Shown: positions 1 to 6,387, counted from the stretch's first letter. The stretch is 6,972 nt of DNA from CAYMPW01 sp964558505 (GCA_964558505.1 CAZLEI010000043.1:1-6972), one strand, 5' to 3'. Made by a program: numbers and translations. The notes: generated from the sequence alone by a model not told the origin.

Positions 1-312
1 TTGAAGCTGTTCCAGGAGTGCACGCGTCCTCCTGTACTTCTCCTCTTCTGGGAGATACGGATCGGTGACAGAACCGATGAACGCTTCCTTCCCTTCATAT
101 TTCCAAGGCTCGATGATGCGAGGCCATCTTTTCACATCCAGGAATTCGCCCCACGGCTCAGGATGATTAGTGAAGCGCTTCATGAAGCTTGCATAACAAT
201 ATTTGCACGCGTGGGTGCACCCGACATACGGGTTGATGGAATAGTCGCAGATCGGAAGATCCGACTTGCTGAGCACATTCTTCGTAACCACTTCCTTCAC
301 GATCAAACCCAT
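1..312 (-). CDS. SPL-family radical SAM protein, N-terminal 104 residues (3' end cut by window edge)
   Basis: The reading frame is open from the ATG at 310-312 to the window edge, so only the first 104 residues are seen. Residues 32-39 read CTHACKYC, the CxxxCxxC motif that binds the 4Fe-4S cluster and S-adenosylmethionine in radical SAM enzymes. It is preceded by SINPYVGC and followed by YASFMKRF, a context typical of the spore-photoproduct-lyase-like (COG1533) group. Further on, EPWGEFLDVK (about 48-57) and GSVTDPYLPEEEKY (about 80-93) are also characteristic of that group. The wording is close to what I recall of the 'radical SAM mobile pair protein B' subgroup, but the partner gene is not visible and would have to lie beyond the left edge. 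The start is supported by GGAG five bases upstream and a TATA box at 352-358. Substrate unknown. The family call is firm, the subgroup tentative. Confidence 0.9.
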   Translation of the reverse strand, partial: MGLIVKEVVTKNVLSKSDLPICDYSINPYVGCTHACKYCYASFMKRFTNHPEPWGEFLDVKRWPRIIEPWKYEGKEAFIGSVTDPYLPEEEKYRRTRALLEQLQ

Positions 313-318
313 TCTCGC

Positions 319-358
319 TCCATCCTGTGGATATCACTATCCGGAGGATCGTATAAAT
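319..358 (-). promoter_or_regulatory. TATA box and Shine-Dalgarno-like site of the radical SAM gene
   Basis: On the minus strand ATTTATA (352-358) lies about 43 nt before the ATG at 312. This predicts a transcript start near 329 and a leader of about 17 nt. GGAG ends five bases before the ATG and fits the anti-Shine-Dalgarno end of 16S rRNA. Unlike its neighbours, this gene therefore appears to have a leader with a ribosome binding site. Confidence 0.5.
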
Positions 359-434
359 GCGATGAGGGTACGGCATCGCCCGCACCGGCACCTGGGTGAC
401 GTCAAGATGTCATTTGCCCGGGAATATGGAAGAT

Positions 435-448
435 GGGGCCGAAGCCCC
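435..448 (-). terminator. UUCG-capped hairpin behind the surface-protein gene
   Basis: Read on the minus strand, GGGGC-TTCG-GCCCC forms a 5-bp stem closed by the very stable C(UUCG)G tetraloop, starting 11 nt after the TGA at 460-462. No T run follows it on the minus strand (next bases ATCTTCC). It may therefore be an mRNA 3'-end or stability element and not a classical terminator. On the plus strand the same hairpin is followed by GTTTT, but no plus-strand gene reads into it. Confidence 0.5.
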
Positions 449-459
449 GTTTTACGATC

Positions 460-2706
460 TCAGGCCTGTGTCTGGATCAGAATGCAATTCACCGAGCTCC
501 TGTCCTCCAAGATGGGGAGGTATGCACTCATGTACCCGGACACGATGTTGTATTCTATGTAGATCGTCGACTCGTTGCCATGGATGTTCACGCCAGCGGT
601 TATGAATACGCGATCCCCGTAATACTTCTCGATATGACCTGCGAATATGCATCCCTCTCCGCCGATCACTGCTGTCCCATACAGGAGATTATCCACGACA
701 TCGGTGTCGAACACTGCATCGAATGTCAACGTCATGCCGGGACCCGTGAGGTACCTCCCGTCAGTAGTCAGGATGCTCGTTCCCCCTGCTGCCCATGTGG
801 TTCCCTCGAGCCCTGTGGACACTGTTGATGGGGATGCCCCGTAGTTCTCGTTGAATGCCATGGATGCACCGGATTCCCACCACAGCCCCATGTGCCTTAT
901 GATGGAATCGGCAGCATATATCTTCATGAAGCCTTTTGTTCCGTCATCGAACACCGAAAGACCGTTCAGAGGTCTGGTCGGATCGGACGCATACCTGAAC
1001 GATGCGGCCACATCATAGACCTCGGCCCCGTGCTCTATCTTCATCAGCGCCGTCATCCCCTTCTGCTCTACGACCGTGAGGGTCGTGCCCGCATAATTCT
1101 CGGGGACTGAGGAACTGTAGGACACGAATGCACCGTCGACGACAACGAACGTGCTTCCTGCTCCGATGTCCGGAACGGTCCATTCGCTCTTGTCCACTTT
1201 TGCTCCGTCGTATCCCATCATGATCGAGCGGGCGATGACGGAATCAGTACCGACCAACTCCACGACCTGAGCCACTGCTAAGGTGTTGAAGTCCAGGAAG
1301 TATCCTTCGGTCCTGATGAATAATGGTATGTTCCCTTCCGATGAGTATTCGAACGTGATGAAATCTCCTTCTATCAGCCCGGTGATCTTATCTGTGCCGT
1401 GCAGGGATGACCATGTACCGCTGAACATGCCATCATTCGTCTCCGATATCGTCAGGTCCACAGTGTATCCTGATCCCAGTTCCAAGTTGTTGGAGATCTC
1501 GTCTGCCCATTGCATGGACCACGTTCCCTCAAGGATCGAACTCTTGGAGAATGATCCTGCGGCCGCCATCGTGCTTCCGGACAGGTTCATCGAGAACGTC
1601 ATGTTGCCGGAGCCTTCTGCGTATGTCATATCGAGGATCGCTTTGATCTCGCCATTATCATTCGCGATCATGAGGATCGAGTATGCACCATCGGAAGATG
1701 CCGGTATGGAATAGCCCACCAATTCGTACGTATCGGCTGTTGCCCTGCTGTCCCCGATGTAGAAACTTCCGCAGTACAGACCGGAATCCGACAGATCGAT
1801 CTCGAAGGCCGCATACCCTTCGACCGTCCCGGATGTCCCGTCGACATCCATGGTCTTGTACGATCCCAGCTCCCAGTACGTGCCAGTGAGGCCGGGATAG
1901 CCGTATGTCTCGGTTCCGGTGGTCTCGCGGGATACTCCGAACGAGTCTCCCATGTACATCATGTTGGCCTCTATGCATTCGTCGCCCTTGATCTTGATGA
2001 CGGTCTTGCTGCCGTCCTCGATGGCGATGAACCCCAAGCTCTCCTCATCATAACCCTGGGCGGAACCATAGAGGAACGATGCCACGCCCGTCGCCGAATT
2101 GTATGGACAAGTCCATGTGTAAGTGGCCGTACCTCCGATCTGCTCCCCGAACGCGATATCGGCATCGACGGAGAATGTCTCGCCGTTGTACAGGTACCTC
2201 GTTGAATCGAAATGATAGCTCTTGTTCCCAACATCCACCATGGAGAGTCTTGACTTGTCCACAGATGCCCCGTCGCGTCCAAGGGCTGCGGAGATGCTGA
2301 TGTTGTTGTCCTTGCCGTCATCGGGATACATGTACAGCACAGACATGACGAGGGTAGCGGAGTCGATGAACCGCCCCGATGCATCGCAGTTCACGCCTTC
2401 ATCCGTCAACAGTGAGAACTCGATGAGATCTCCATTGATCGATCCCGAGACTGCATGATCCTCAGTATCGCTGTAGACCCCGTAGAACAACCCGTCCTTG
2501 ACCCCAGAGATTTTCAGATCGATATCGAAGTAACCCGTCCCGTTCTCCCCATCGCCTTTGGTGTATTCCGACCAATCCTCATTCCATTCGCCCACATATG
2601 ACGTGGTAGTCATGTTGTTGCTCGATATTACCGCCGCACCTGCCGCGGCGATTATGACCGCTGCGACCACCAGGACGGCTATCGAGATCGTCTGTCCTTT
2701 GTCCAT
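460..2706 (-). CDS. Large membrane-anchored surface protein with twofold A-B-A-B duplication
   Basis: 748 residues; family not recognised. Residues 1-5 are short and charged, and residues 6-28 form one hydrophobic helix (ISIAVLVVAAVIIAAAGAAV). The remaining 720 residues are polar, rich in Gly, Ser, Thr and Asp, with alternating hydrophobic residues as in beta-sheet. This suggests export with an N-terminal anchor. The body is a tandem duplication: A1 about 37-271, B1 272-391, A2 392-631, B2 632-748. Key matches are GRDGASVDKSRLSMVDVG (143-160) with GYDGAKVDKSEWTVPDIG (498-515), INGDLIEF (90-97) with IEGDFITF (445-452), and GLTGTYW (272-278) with GLEGTTW (632-638). NxS/T sequons (N31, N55, N135, N161, N368, N374, N711) would allow N-glycosylation. 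The frame is open upstream to 3084, but that part overlaps the symporter gene. The ATG at 2706 is chosen because it begins the signal anchor and lies 25 nt from a TATA box. Function unknown; an adhesin or cell-envelope role is only a guess. Confidence 0.85.
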   Translation of the reverse strand: MDKGQTISIAVLVVAAVIIAAAGAAVISSNNMTTTSYVGEWNEDWSEYTKGDGENGTGYFDIDLKISGVKDGLFYGVYSDTEDHAVSGSINGDLIEFSLLTDEGVNCDASGRFIDSATLVMSVLYMYPDDGKDNNISISAALGRDGASVDKSRLSMVDVGNKSYHFDSTRYLYNGETFSVDADIAFGEQIGGTATYTWTCPYNSATGVASFLYGSAQGYDEESLGFIAIEDGSKTVIKIKGDECIEANMMYMGDSFGVSRETTGTETYGYPGLTGTYWELGSYKTMDVDGTSGTVEGYAAFEIDLSDSGLYCGSFYIGDSRATADTYELVGYSIPASSDGAYSILMIANDNGEIKAILDMTYAEGSGNMTFSMNLSGSTMAAAGSFSKSSILEGTWSMQWADEISNNLELGSGYTVDLTISETNDGMFSGTWSSLHGTDKITGLIEGDFITFEYSSEGNIPLFIRTEGYFLDFNTLAVAQVVELVGTDSVIARSIMMGYDGAKVDKSEWTVPDIGAGSTFVVVDGAFVSYSSSVPENYAGTTLTVVEQKGMTALMKIEHGAEVYDVAASFRYASDPTRPLNGLSVFDDGTKGFMKIYAADSIIRHMGLWWESGASMAFNENYGASPSTVSTGLEGTTWAAGGTSILTTDGRYLTGPGMTLTFDAVFDTDVVDNLLYGTAVIGGEGCIFAGHIEKYYGDRVFITAGVNIHGNESTIYIEYNIVSGYMSAYLPILEDRSSVNCILIQTQA

Positions 2707-2745
2707 GCGATTTAAAAAGTCTCGTGCATATTTAATCGCTCCGAA
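2704..2745 (-). promoter_or_regulatory. TATA box of the surface-protein gene, leaderless
   Basis: On the minus strand ATTAAATAT (2728-2736) is centred about 25-26 nt before the ATG at 2706. That is the usual archaeal TATA-to-start distance, so the mRNA probably begins at or next to the ATG. The bases before the ATG (TTTTTAAATCGC) hold no Shine-Dalgarno match, which agrees with leaderless initiation. A second AT-rich stretch at 2711-2717 is too close to the start to serve as the TATA box. Confidence 0.6.
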
Positions 2746-2859
2746 ATTCCTTACATCAGACGATGATAGAAAATACCGAGGTGATGGATCTGCAAGTTGT
2801 TTCAGACATGTGTCCTCTCGCGCGGACATGGCGCATGACTGCCACACATATGGTTTGGA

Positions 2860-2875
2860 GGGGGCTTGCGCCCCC
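2860..2875 (-). terminator. GCAA-capped hairpin behind the symporter gene
   Basis: On the minus strand GGGGGC-GCAA-GCCCCC makes a perfect 6-bp stem with a GNRA-type tetraloop, starting 7 nt after the symporter TGA (2883-2885). The bases after it (TCCAAACC) are not T-rich. It probably marks or protects the mRNA 3' end and separates the symporter from the next gene, which has its own promoter. Confidence 0.5.
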
Positions 2876-2882
2876 ATCGGCC

Positions 2883-4490
2883 TCATTCGGCTGATTCCAC
2901 GTTCGGGACCTCTCCGCTTCCTGACCTGGTGCCAGACCAGGCCACCACGAGCAGCACGATCACCGAGGCGGGGAGAGCGAATATCAGCGGGTCCACCAGA
3001 GCCAGCAAGGACCCGGATATGAGGCTGCTGTACCCGAGCACATCCGTTATGCCCGAGAAGAACAGGAATCCCCATACGACCCACACGAGGCCGCCTGCCG
3101 CTATGCTGCAGAACGCCGCCCTCTTATCCGGCCTGTCCACGAACAGACTGTACGCATAAGGTGCCAGCAAGGTCGCGGCGGTGAATCCCATGAATATAGA
3201 GGTTGCCTTCGCGATTATGTTATCGGGCATCAGATACGCCAGGACCACGACGATGACCATCATGATGAGGGTGCATATGCGGTTCATCCTCAAGGACGGC
3301 ACGGCATCGACATCCACATTCTTGTGCTGGAGGATGACCGACCTCAGGTCGTATCCGCCCGCAGACCCCATGGTATGGAGGAGGGCCCCCAATGTCGAGA
3401 TGGATGCGCAGACTATGGCGAGGACGAATATGGAGATGAACAAGTCCCCGAACGTCACGTTCTCGAAGAGCATGGTGACGAAAGTGGGTATGATTGTGTC
3501 CACAGACGCTGCCCCTATGGCTATCGTGCCCATGGAATCGTAGAAGAACACGTTGGACAGTGCTCCCACGGTGTATGCGGTCCCCACTATCACGAGCATG
3601 AATATGCTGCCTATGATCAAGGACTTGTCCAGGTCCCTGTCGCTCTTGGCGGACATGAACCTGACCACGAGCTGAGGCTGCGAGAGGGCTCCGATCCCCA
3701 CACCCAGCAGGAACGTCGTCACGACGGTCACCCAGATCTCGCTACCAAAGGTCGAGAACGAGGTCCATCCGTTCATCCCGTTGGCAGCGAGTCCAGATAG
3801 CAGGTCGGGGAATTCCACCAGCGCCATGTCCCATAGGGACGTGAGCGCAGAGTTCGCGGTCTCCACGCCGCCGAGGGTGGTGAATGTGACCACCAGTATT
3901 ATCGCCATTCCGGCGAACATTATGGCGGCCTGCAGCGCATCGTTGTACATGACGGCGATTATACCTCCGTATGTGACATACACCGCAACGACCAAAGACA
4001 GCACCAATAAGACAAGGTTCCTATCCAGCCCGGTGGAGATGTACATGAAGTTGACACCGCCGAGAAGGACGGCCGCGCAGTACACGGGCATTCCCACGAG
4101 GATGATGATCGATGCGAACAGCCTGATCCTGCTGGATTGGAACCTCTTGCCGAGGAAATCAGCGAAAGTGAAGGACTTCTCCTTGCGAGCGTACTTCCTT
4201 GTGCGCTTACCGAAAATGATGAATGCCACGACAAGGCCCATGAACAGGTTGAGGAACACAAGCCATACCATCGACATGCCGAATTTTGCAGATTGACCGC
4301 CGAATCCGACGATGGCGGATGCGCTTAGGAACGCCGCACCGTATGAAAGTGCTATGATCATCGGACTCGTCTTGCTCCTGCCCAACAGGAACTCGTCGCT
4401 GTTCTTGGTGTGCTTGTATCCGTACCATCCGAGCAGCAGCGTGACGATGATGAATATGGCCAGCACTGTGAAGAAAATCCCATTATTCAT
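2883..4490 (-). CDS. Sodium:solute symporter (SSS family) permease
   Basis: A 535-residue integral membrane protein, close to the usual SSS length, with about 13 predicted helices (roughly 3-21, 43-63, 73-94, 122-145, 157-178, 183-204, 253-275, 290-312, 350-372, 404-421, 428-450, 459-480, 492-518). Early family signatures are SDEFLLGRSKTSP (31-43), FLSASAIVGFGG (54-65) and VYVTYGGIIAVMYNDALQ (170-187). Ser365-Thr366 in ASISTLGALL lie the same distance before an Asp-Leu pair (381-382) as the sodium-site Ser-Thr of PutP, as I recall that sequence, which supports sodium coupling. It would import a small solute with sodium; the substrate cannot be read from sequence. The frame also has an ATG at 4505. 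I prefer 4490 because GGTGA lies five bases before it, while nothing comparable precedes 4505. The start overlaps the end of the small upstream gene by 8 nt, so the two are probably translated together. Confidence 0.9.
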   Translation of the reverse strand: MNNGIFFTVLAIFIIVTLLLGWYGYKHTKNSDEFLLGRSKTSPMIIALSYGAAFLSASAIVGFGGQSAKFGMSMVWLVFLNLFMGLVVAFIIFGKRTRKYARKEKSFTFADFLGKRFQSSRIRLFASIIILVGMPVYCAAVLLGGVNFMYISTGLDRNLVLLVLSLVVAVYVTYGGIIAVMYNDALQAAIMFAGMAIILVVTFTTLGGVETANSALTSLWDMALVEFPDLLSGLAANGMNGWTSFSTFGSEIWVTVVTTFLLGVGIGALSQPQLVVRFMSAKSDRDLDKSLIIGSIFMLVIVGTAYTVGALSNVFFYDSMGTIAIGAASVDTIIPTFVTMLFENVTFGDLFISIFVLAIVCASISTLGALLHTMGSAGGYDLRSVILQHKNVDVDAVPSLRMNRICTLIMMVIVVVLAYLMPDNIIAKATSIFMGFTAATLLAPYAYSLFVDRPDKRAAFCSIAAGGLVWVVWGFLFFSGITDVLGYSSLISGSLLALVDPLIFALPASVIVLLVVAWSGTRSGSGEVPNVESAE

Positions 4491-4611
4491 CGTCTTCACC
4501 GTCATCGTCGTGTTTCTTCAGCAAAGCGTACGCGCAACAGAATATCACTGTGGCGAAACACAGTATGTATCCAGTCCAGATCCAAGGATCGGGTATTCCG
4601 AGCAAGGTCAT
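4483..4611 (-). CDS. Small accessory subunit of the sodium:solute symporter (42 residues)
   Basis: A 42-codon gene starting at ATG 4609-4611 and ending TAA 4483-4485. The product begins MTLLGIPDPWIWTGYILC, has one hydrophobic helix (about 10-31) and ends in a charged tail, KKHDDDGEDDE. The N-terminal GIPDPWIW-Y-LC pattern matches what I recall of the 'symporter small accessory protein' family, one-helix proteins encoded directly before SSS permeases. The 8-nt overlap with the permease gene (ATGAATAA) indicates translational coupling and a two-subunit transporter, with the helix probably packing against the permease. ORF finders with a length cut-off would miss it. The start is fixed by an in-frame position that keeps the conserved N-terminus; a nearby ATG at 4619 runs into a stop after two codons. 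GGGG about nine bases upstream is a weak ribosome site. Confidence 0.85.
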   Translation of the reverse strand: MTLLGIPDPWIWTGYILCFATVIFCCAYALLKKHDDDGEDDE

Positions 4612-4631
4612 TCGTTCATTCCCCGTGTAAT

Positions 4632-4680
4632 GTGCTAACACTTAGCACTATACTTGACGTACGCAGAGGAGATATAAAAA
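4632..4680 (-). promoter_or_regulatory. Symporter operon promoter with 17-bp palindromic operator
   Basis: On the minus strand TTTTTATATC (4671-4680) is a good TATA box; it predicts a transcript start near 4649 and a leader of about 38 nt before the ATG at 4611. At the predicted start lies a perfect inverted repeat, GTGCTAA-CAC-TTAGCAC (4632-4648), with 7-bp arms and a 3-bp centre. A repressor dimer bound there would block RNA polymerase recruitment, the usual archaeal mode of repression. The regulator is not in the window. Confidence 0.6.
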
Positions 4681-4791
4681 GAATCGCCAGACGCTTCAAC
4701 CGGCCAGTATCGGCAAGGCTGACCCGATTTATACGGAAAATGACGCAGGAACACTACAAGTCATTAAATATCGCGCTGGAGTTGTGGTTTC
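4649..4791. other. Divergent intergenic region between symporter operon and SRP RNA
   Basis: About 140 nt separate the two divergent transcripts. Each end holds a TATA box (minus strand 4671-4680, plus strand 4764-4770). The middle (about 4681-4760) shows no convincing short gene, repeat or RNA structure. Confidence 0.5.
4764..4770 (+). promoter_or_regulatory. TATA box of the SRP RNA gene
   Basis: TTAAATA on the plus strand is centred 25 nt before the predicted RNA 5' end at 4792. This is the expected archaeal spacing and independently supports the mapped 5' end. Confidence 0.65.
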
Positions 4792-5099
4792 GTTAGGCTT
4801 GACCGGGATGCTTGGCGTATCCTTTTACACCGAAACCGTCAATACGCGGGGGTGACAGCAGAGGACGGCGCCACCAAACCTTCGGGCCCACAGAGTGACC
4901 ATGAGATTCTGTCCTGCAGAGTCGGCGTCTGCACGTGACGCGACCGGAGGGTCGCAGTCTGTGCACTAATCGCGGAGACCGGGTCAGGTCCTGACGGGAG
5001 CAGCCTTACCGCGAGCCACTGACGTTTGCGGGGGAGCGGGGTTGAGAAGCGATGTGATTCACCCGAAGCGCGAGGTGTCGTCTACCTCTGTGGCCTAAC
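4792..5099 (+). ncRNA. ffs: Signal recognition particle RNA (archaeal 7S RNA)
   Basis: About 308 nt, the usual archaeal size. It is the RNA scaffold of the signal recognition particle, which binds SRP54 and SRP19 and targets nascent membrane and secreted proteins. The ends pair as helix 1: GTTAGGC (4792-4798) with GCCTAAC (5093-5099). The 5' (Alu) part has a short hairpin GGAT/ATCC (4806-4809 with 4819-4822) and CACC/GGTG (4828-4831 with 4851-4854), fitting helices 3 and 4. Helix 6, the SRP19 site, is GCGACC-GGAG-GGTCGC (4940-4955). Helix 8, the SRP54 site, has the signature GGTCAGGTCC (4982-4991) and GGGAGCAGCC (4996-5005). Its tetraloop is TGAC (4992-4995) where GGAA is common. No T-rich terminator follows; the 3' end is inferred from helix 1. 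Open frames across this region are chance. Confidence 0.93.
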
Positions 5100-5101
5100 A
5101 C

Positions 5102-6076
5102 TCATATCCTGGGCTTGATGCCCGTGATGATATCCTTTGAGAAATCGAAAAGCACCCTCGATTCCCCGTTGGCGACCAGGCGCAATTCATGGCCTGCCGT
5201 GACCTTCCCCACTACCGCGCCTGCGCATCCCACTTCTGCGAATATCTCCATGACGCGTGCGGAGTTCTCGCTAGGACAGGCGAACACGAAACCGCATCCC
5301 TGGTAAGCGAGGACCCATTGCTTCATCGGGACGCCGTCTGGCACCGGTATCTTTCCGATATCGACGGTCGCGCCAGCGCCGGAGCATTCGATCATCATCC
5401 CGAGCGTCCCGATGGATCCGGGATTGCTCATGTCCTTGCCCGAGTGGACAAGATGCTCCGATGCCACAGTGCACATGGCCTCCATCTGTGCGCGGACGAG
5501 GCCGTCATCCTTGTGCATGGTCGTGACCCATGCATTGGGGAGTTTCTCGGGAAAGGATCCGTCCAGATCCATGACGAACACCACATCGTCCCCCGGGGTC
5601 GCCCTGTCGCTCCTGACCAGATCTGCTTTTGGAACAGACCCGACTATGGATATGTCGATGGATTTGTACTTGCAATCAGGGTGCGTATGGCCGCCGACTA
5701 TGGGCACGGCGAACTTGTCGATACCGTACCTCATGCCCCTGAGAAGCTCCGTGCATTCGTCTGCATCGCCCACAGAGAGGACGTCGACCATTCCCAAAGG
5801 CCTTCCTCCCATGGCGGCGATGTCGTTGACATTCACCAATACCGCAAAATATCCCGCAAGGAACGGGTCTGCCTCGACGAGCGATTCCATGATGCCGTCG
5901 GCGGCGAACAGGATGTAATCGTCGCCGAACCCGATGGCCGCCGCATCTTCCCCTTCGGCGGCCGCCACCGACGGGAACGAAGATGTCGGGAATGAATCCA
6001 CGATATCGTGTATCGAACCTTTGCGGGTCACTCCGGGGAATCCGCGGATGGCATCGACGATCTCATCCAAATCCAT
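5102..6076 (-). CDS. Methanogenesis marker protein 2-like, AIR synthase/PurM-fold ATP-binding protein
   Basis: 324 residues, the expected length for this group. The N-terminal half carries the ATP-binding motifs of the PurM/ThiL/SelD superfamily: GEDAAAIGFGDDYILFAADG (42-61), VNVNDIAAMGGRPLGMVDVL (81-100) and VGGHTHPD (127-134). The second half has GDDVVFVMDLDG (162-173), NPGSIGTLGMMIECSGAGA (218-236, the position of the family's D-S-G motif) and a C-terminal domain with QGCGFVFACP (259-268). Members bind ATP and activate a substrate by phosphorylation. The archaeal subgroup found almost only in methanogens is called methanogenesis marker 2; its substrate is unknown to me. The clear D-S-D-G of ThiL and the Cys/Sec of SelD are not seen, which argues against those. 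The gene has its own TATA box and its stop lies 2 nt from the SRP RNA 3' end. Fold certain, subgroup probable. Confidence 0.85.
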   Translation of the reverse strand: MDLDEIVDAIRGFPGVTRKGSIHDIVDSFPTSSFPSVAAAEGEDAAAIGFGDDYILFAADGIMESLVEADPFLAGYFAVLVNVNDIAAMGGRPLGMVDVLSVGDADECTELLRGMRYGIDKFAVPIVGGHTHPDCKYKSIDISIVGSVPKADLVRSDRATPGDDVVFVMDLDGSFPEKLPNAWVTTMHKDDGLVRAQMEAMCTVASEHLVHSGKDMSNPGSIGTLGMMIECSGAGATVDIGKIPVPDGVPMKQWVLAYQGCGFVFACPSENSARVMEIFAEVGCAGAVVGKVTAGHELRLVANGESRVLFDFSKDIITGIKPRI

Positions 6077-6098
6077 GAGGCCAAATCCCGCAACACTG

Positions 6099-6112
6099 AT
6101 AAAGGTTTATTC
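6099..6112 (-). promoter_or_regulatory. TATA box of the marker-2 gene, leaderless
   Basis: The minus strand reads AATAAACCTTTAT, an AT-rich element centred about 27-30 nt before the ATG at 6076. No Shine-Dalgarno match precedes the ATG (GGGATTTGGCCTC). The transcript is therefore probably leaderless or has a leader of only a few bases. Confidence 0.5.
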
Positions 6113-6365
6113 ATGGCGTGCCCCGGACGGACCATGGGGAAAGCAATGTTCTGGCCACGCCCTGGTCATATGTGCTTGTGCGCCTCAGCTGTGAACGCCG
6201 TACCCGCACATTGTTGGAATCGGTCGCGTCGGAGGTCTTTCCGCGTGAAATTGAGGAGTTGTCTGGATTCTACGAAAAATCGAAACCTTTCCCTCGGTGG
6301 CGGACATGGCATGGCGAATGTTCGCGTCATCCTGATCTCGATGGTCTAGGTTTGAGGAAGAAGGA
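6113..6365. other. Intergenic stretch without a supported gene
   Basis: The space between the marker-2 promoter and the mtaB terminator. A plus-strand frame from GTG 6118 to TAG 6393 would give 91 residues, but it has no promoter, no recognisable domain, and ends inside the mtaB terminator. I see no tRNA, repeat array or clear structured RNA here. A decayed gene cannot be excluded. Confidence 0.4.
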
Positions 6366-6387
6366 GTTTGGAAAAAGTTTGGAAAAA
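6366..6387 (-). terminator. Doubled oligo-T terminator behind mtaB
   Basis: The plus strand has two head-to-tail copies of GTTTGGAAAAA (6366-6376 and 6377-6387). The minus-strand transcript thus meets two T5 runs, followed by a C/T-rich stretch, 28-49 nt after the mtaB stop. Archaeal RNA polymerase terminates at such oligo-T runs without needing a hairpin; two in series would back each other up. Confidence 0.65.

Noticed and set aside
2808..2832. Imperfect hairpin CATGTGTCC / GGACATG between symporter and surface-protein genes
   Set aside because: It needs a 2-nt bulge and an 8-nt loop and lies away from both predicted transcript ends; chance pairing is likely.
2707..3084. Upstream extension of the surface-protein frame (126 extra codons from 3084)
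   Set aside because: It runs through the symporter C-terminus in another frame and through the promoter. The residues are Arg/Gly/Pro-rich and unlike the protein body, and the signal anchor begins at the 2706 ATG.
4491..4505. Symporter start at ATG 4505 (540 residues)
   Set aside because: No Shine-Dalgarno match lies before it, whereas GGTGA lies five bases before the ATG at 4490. The five extra residues add no family signature.
4410..4796. Plus-strand frame across the symporter promoter and SRP RNA upstream region
   Set aside because: It overlaps the small subunit gene, both promoters and the operator-like palindrome, and its translation shows no protein family.
5189..5995. Plus-strand frame of 268 codons opposite the marker-2 gene
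   Set aside because: It is an antisense shadow of a gene with clear PurM-superfamily motifs, with no domain or promoter of its own.
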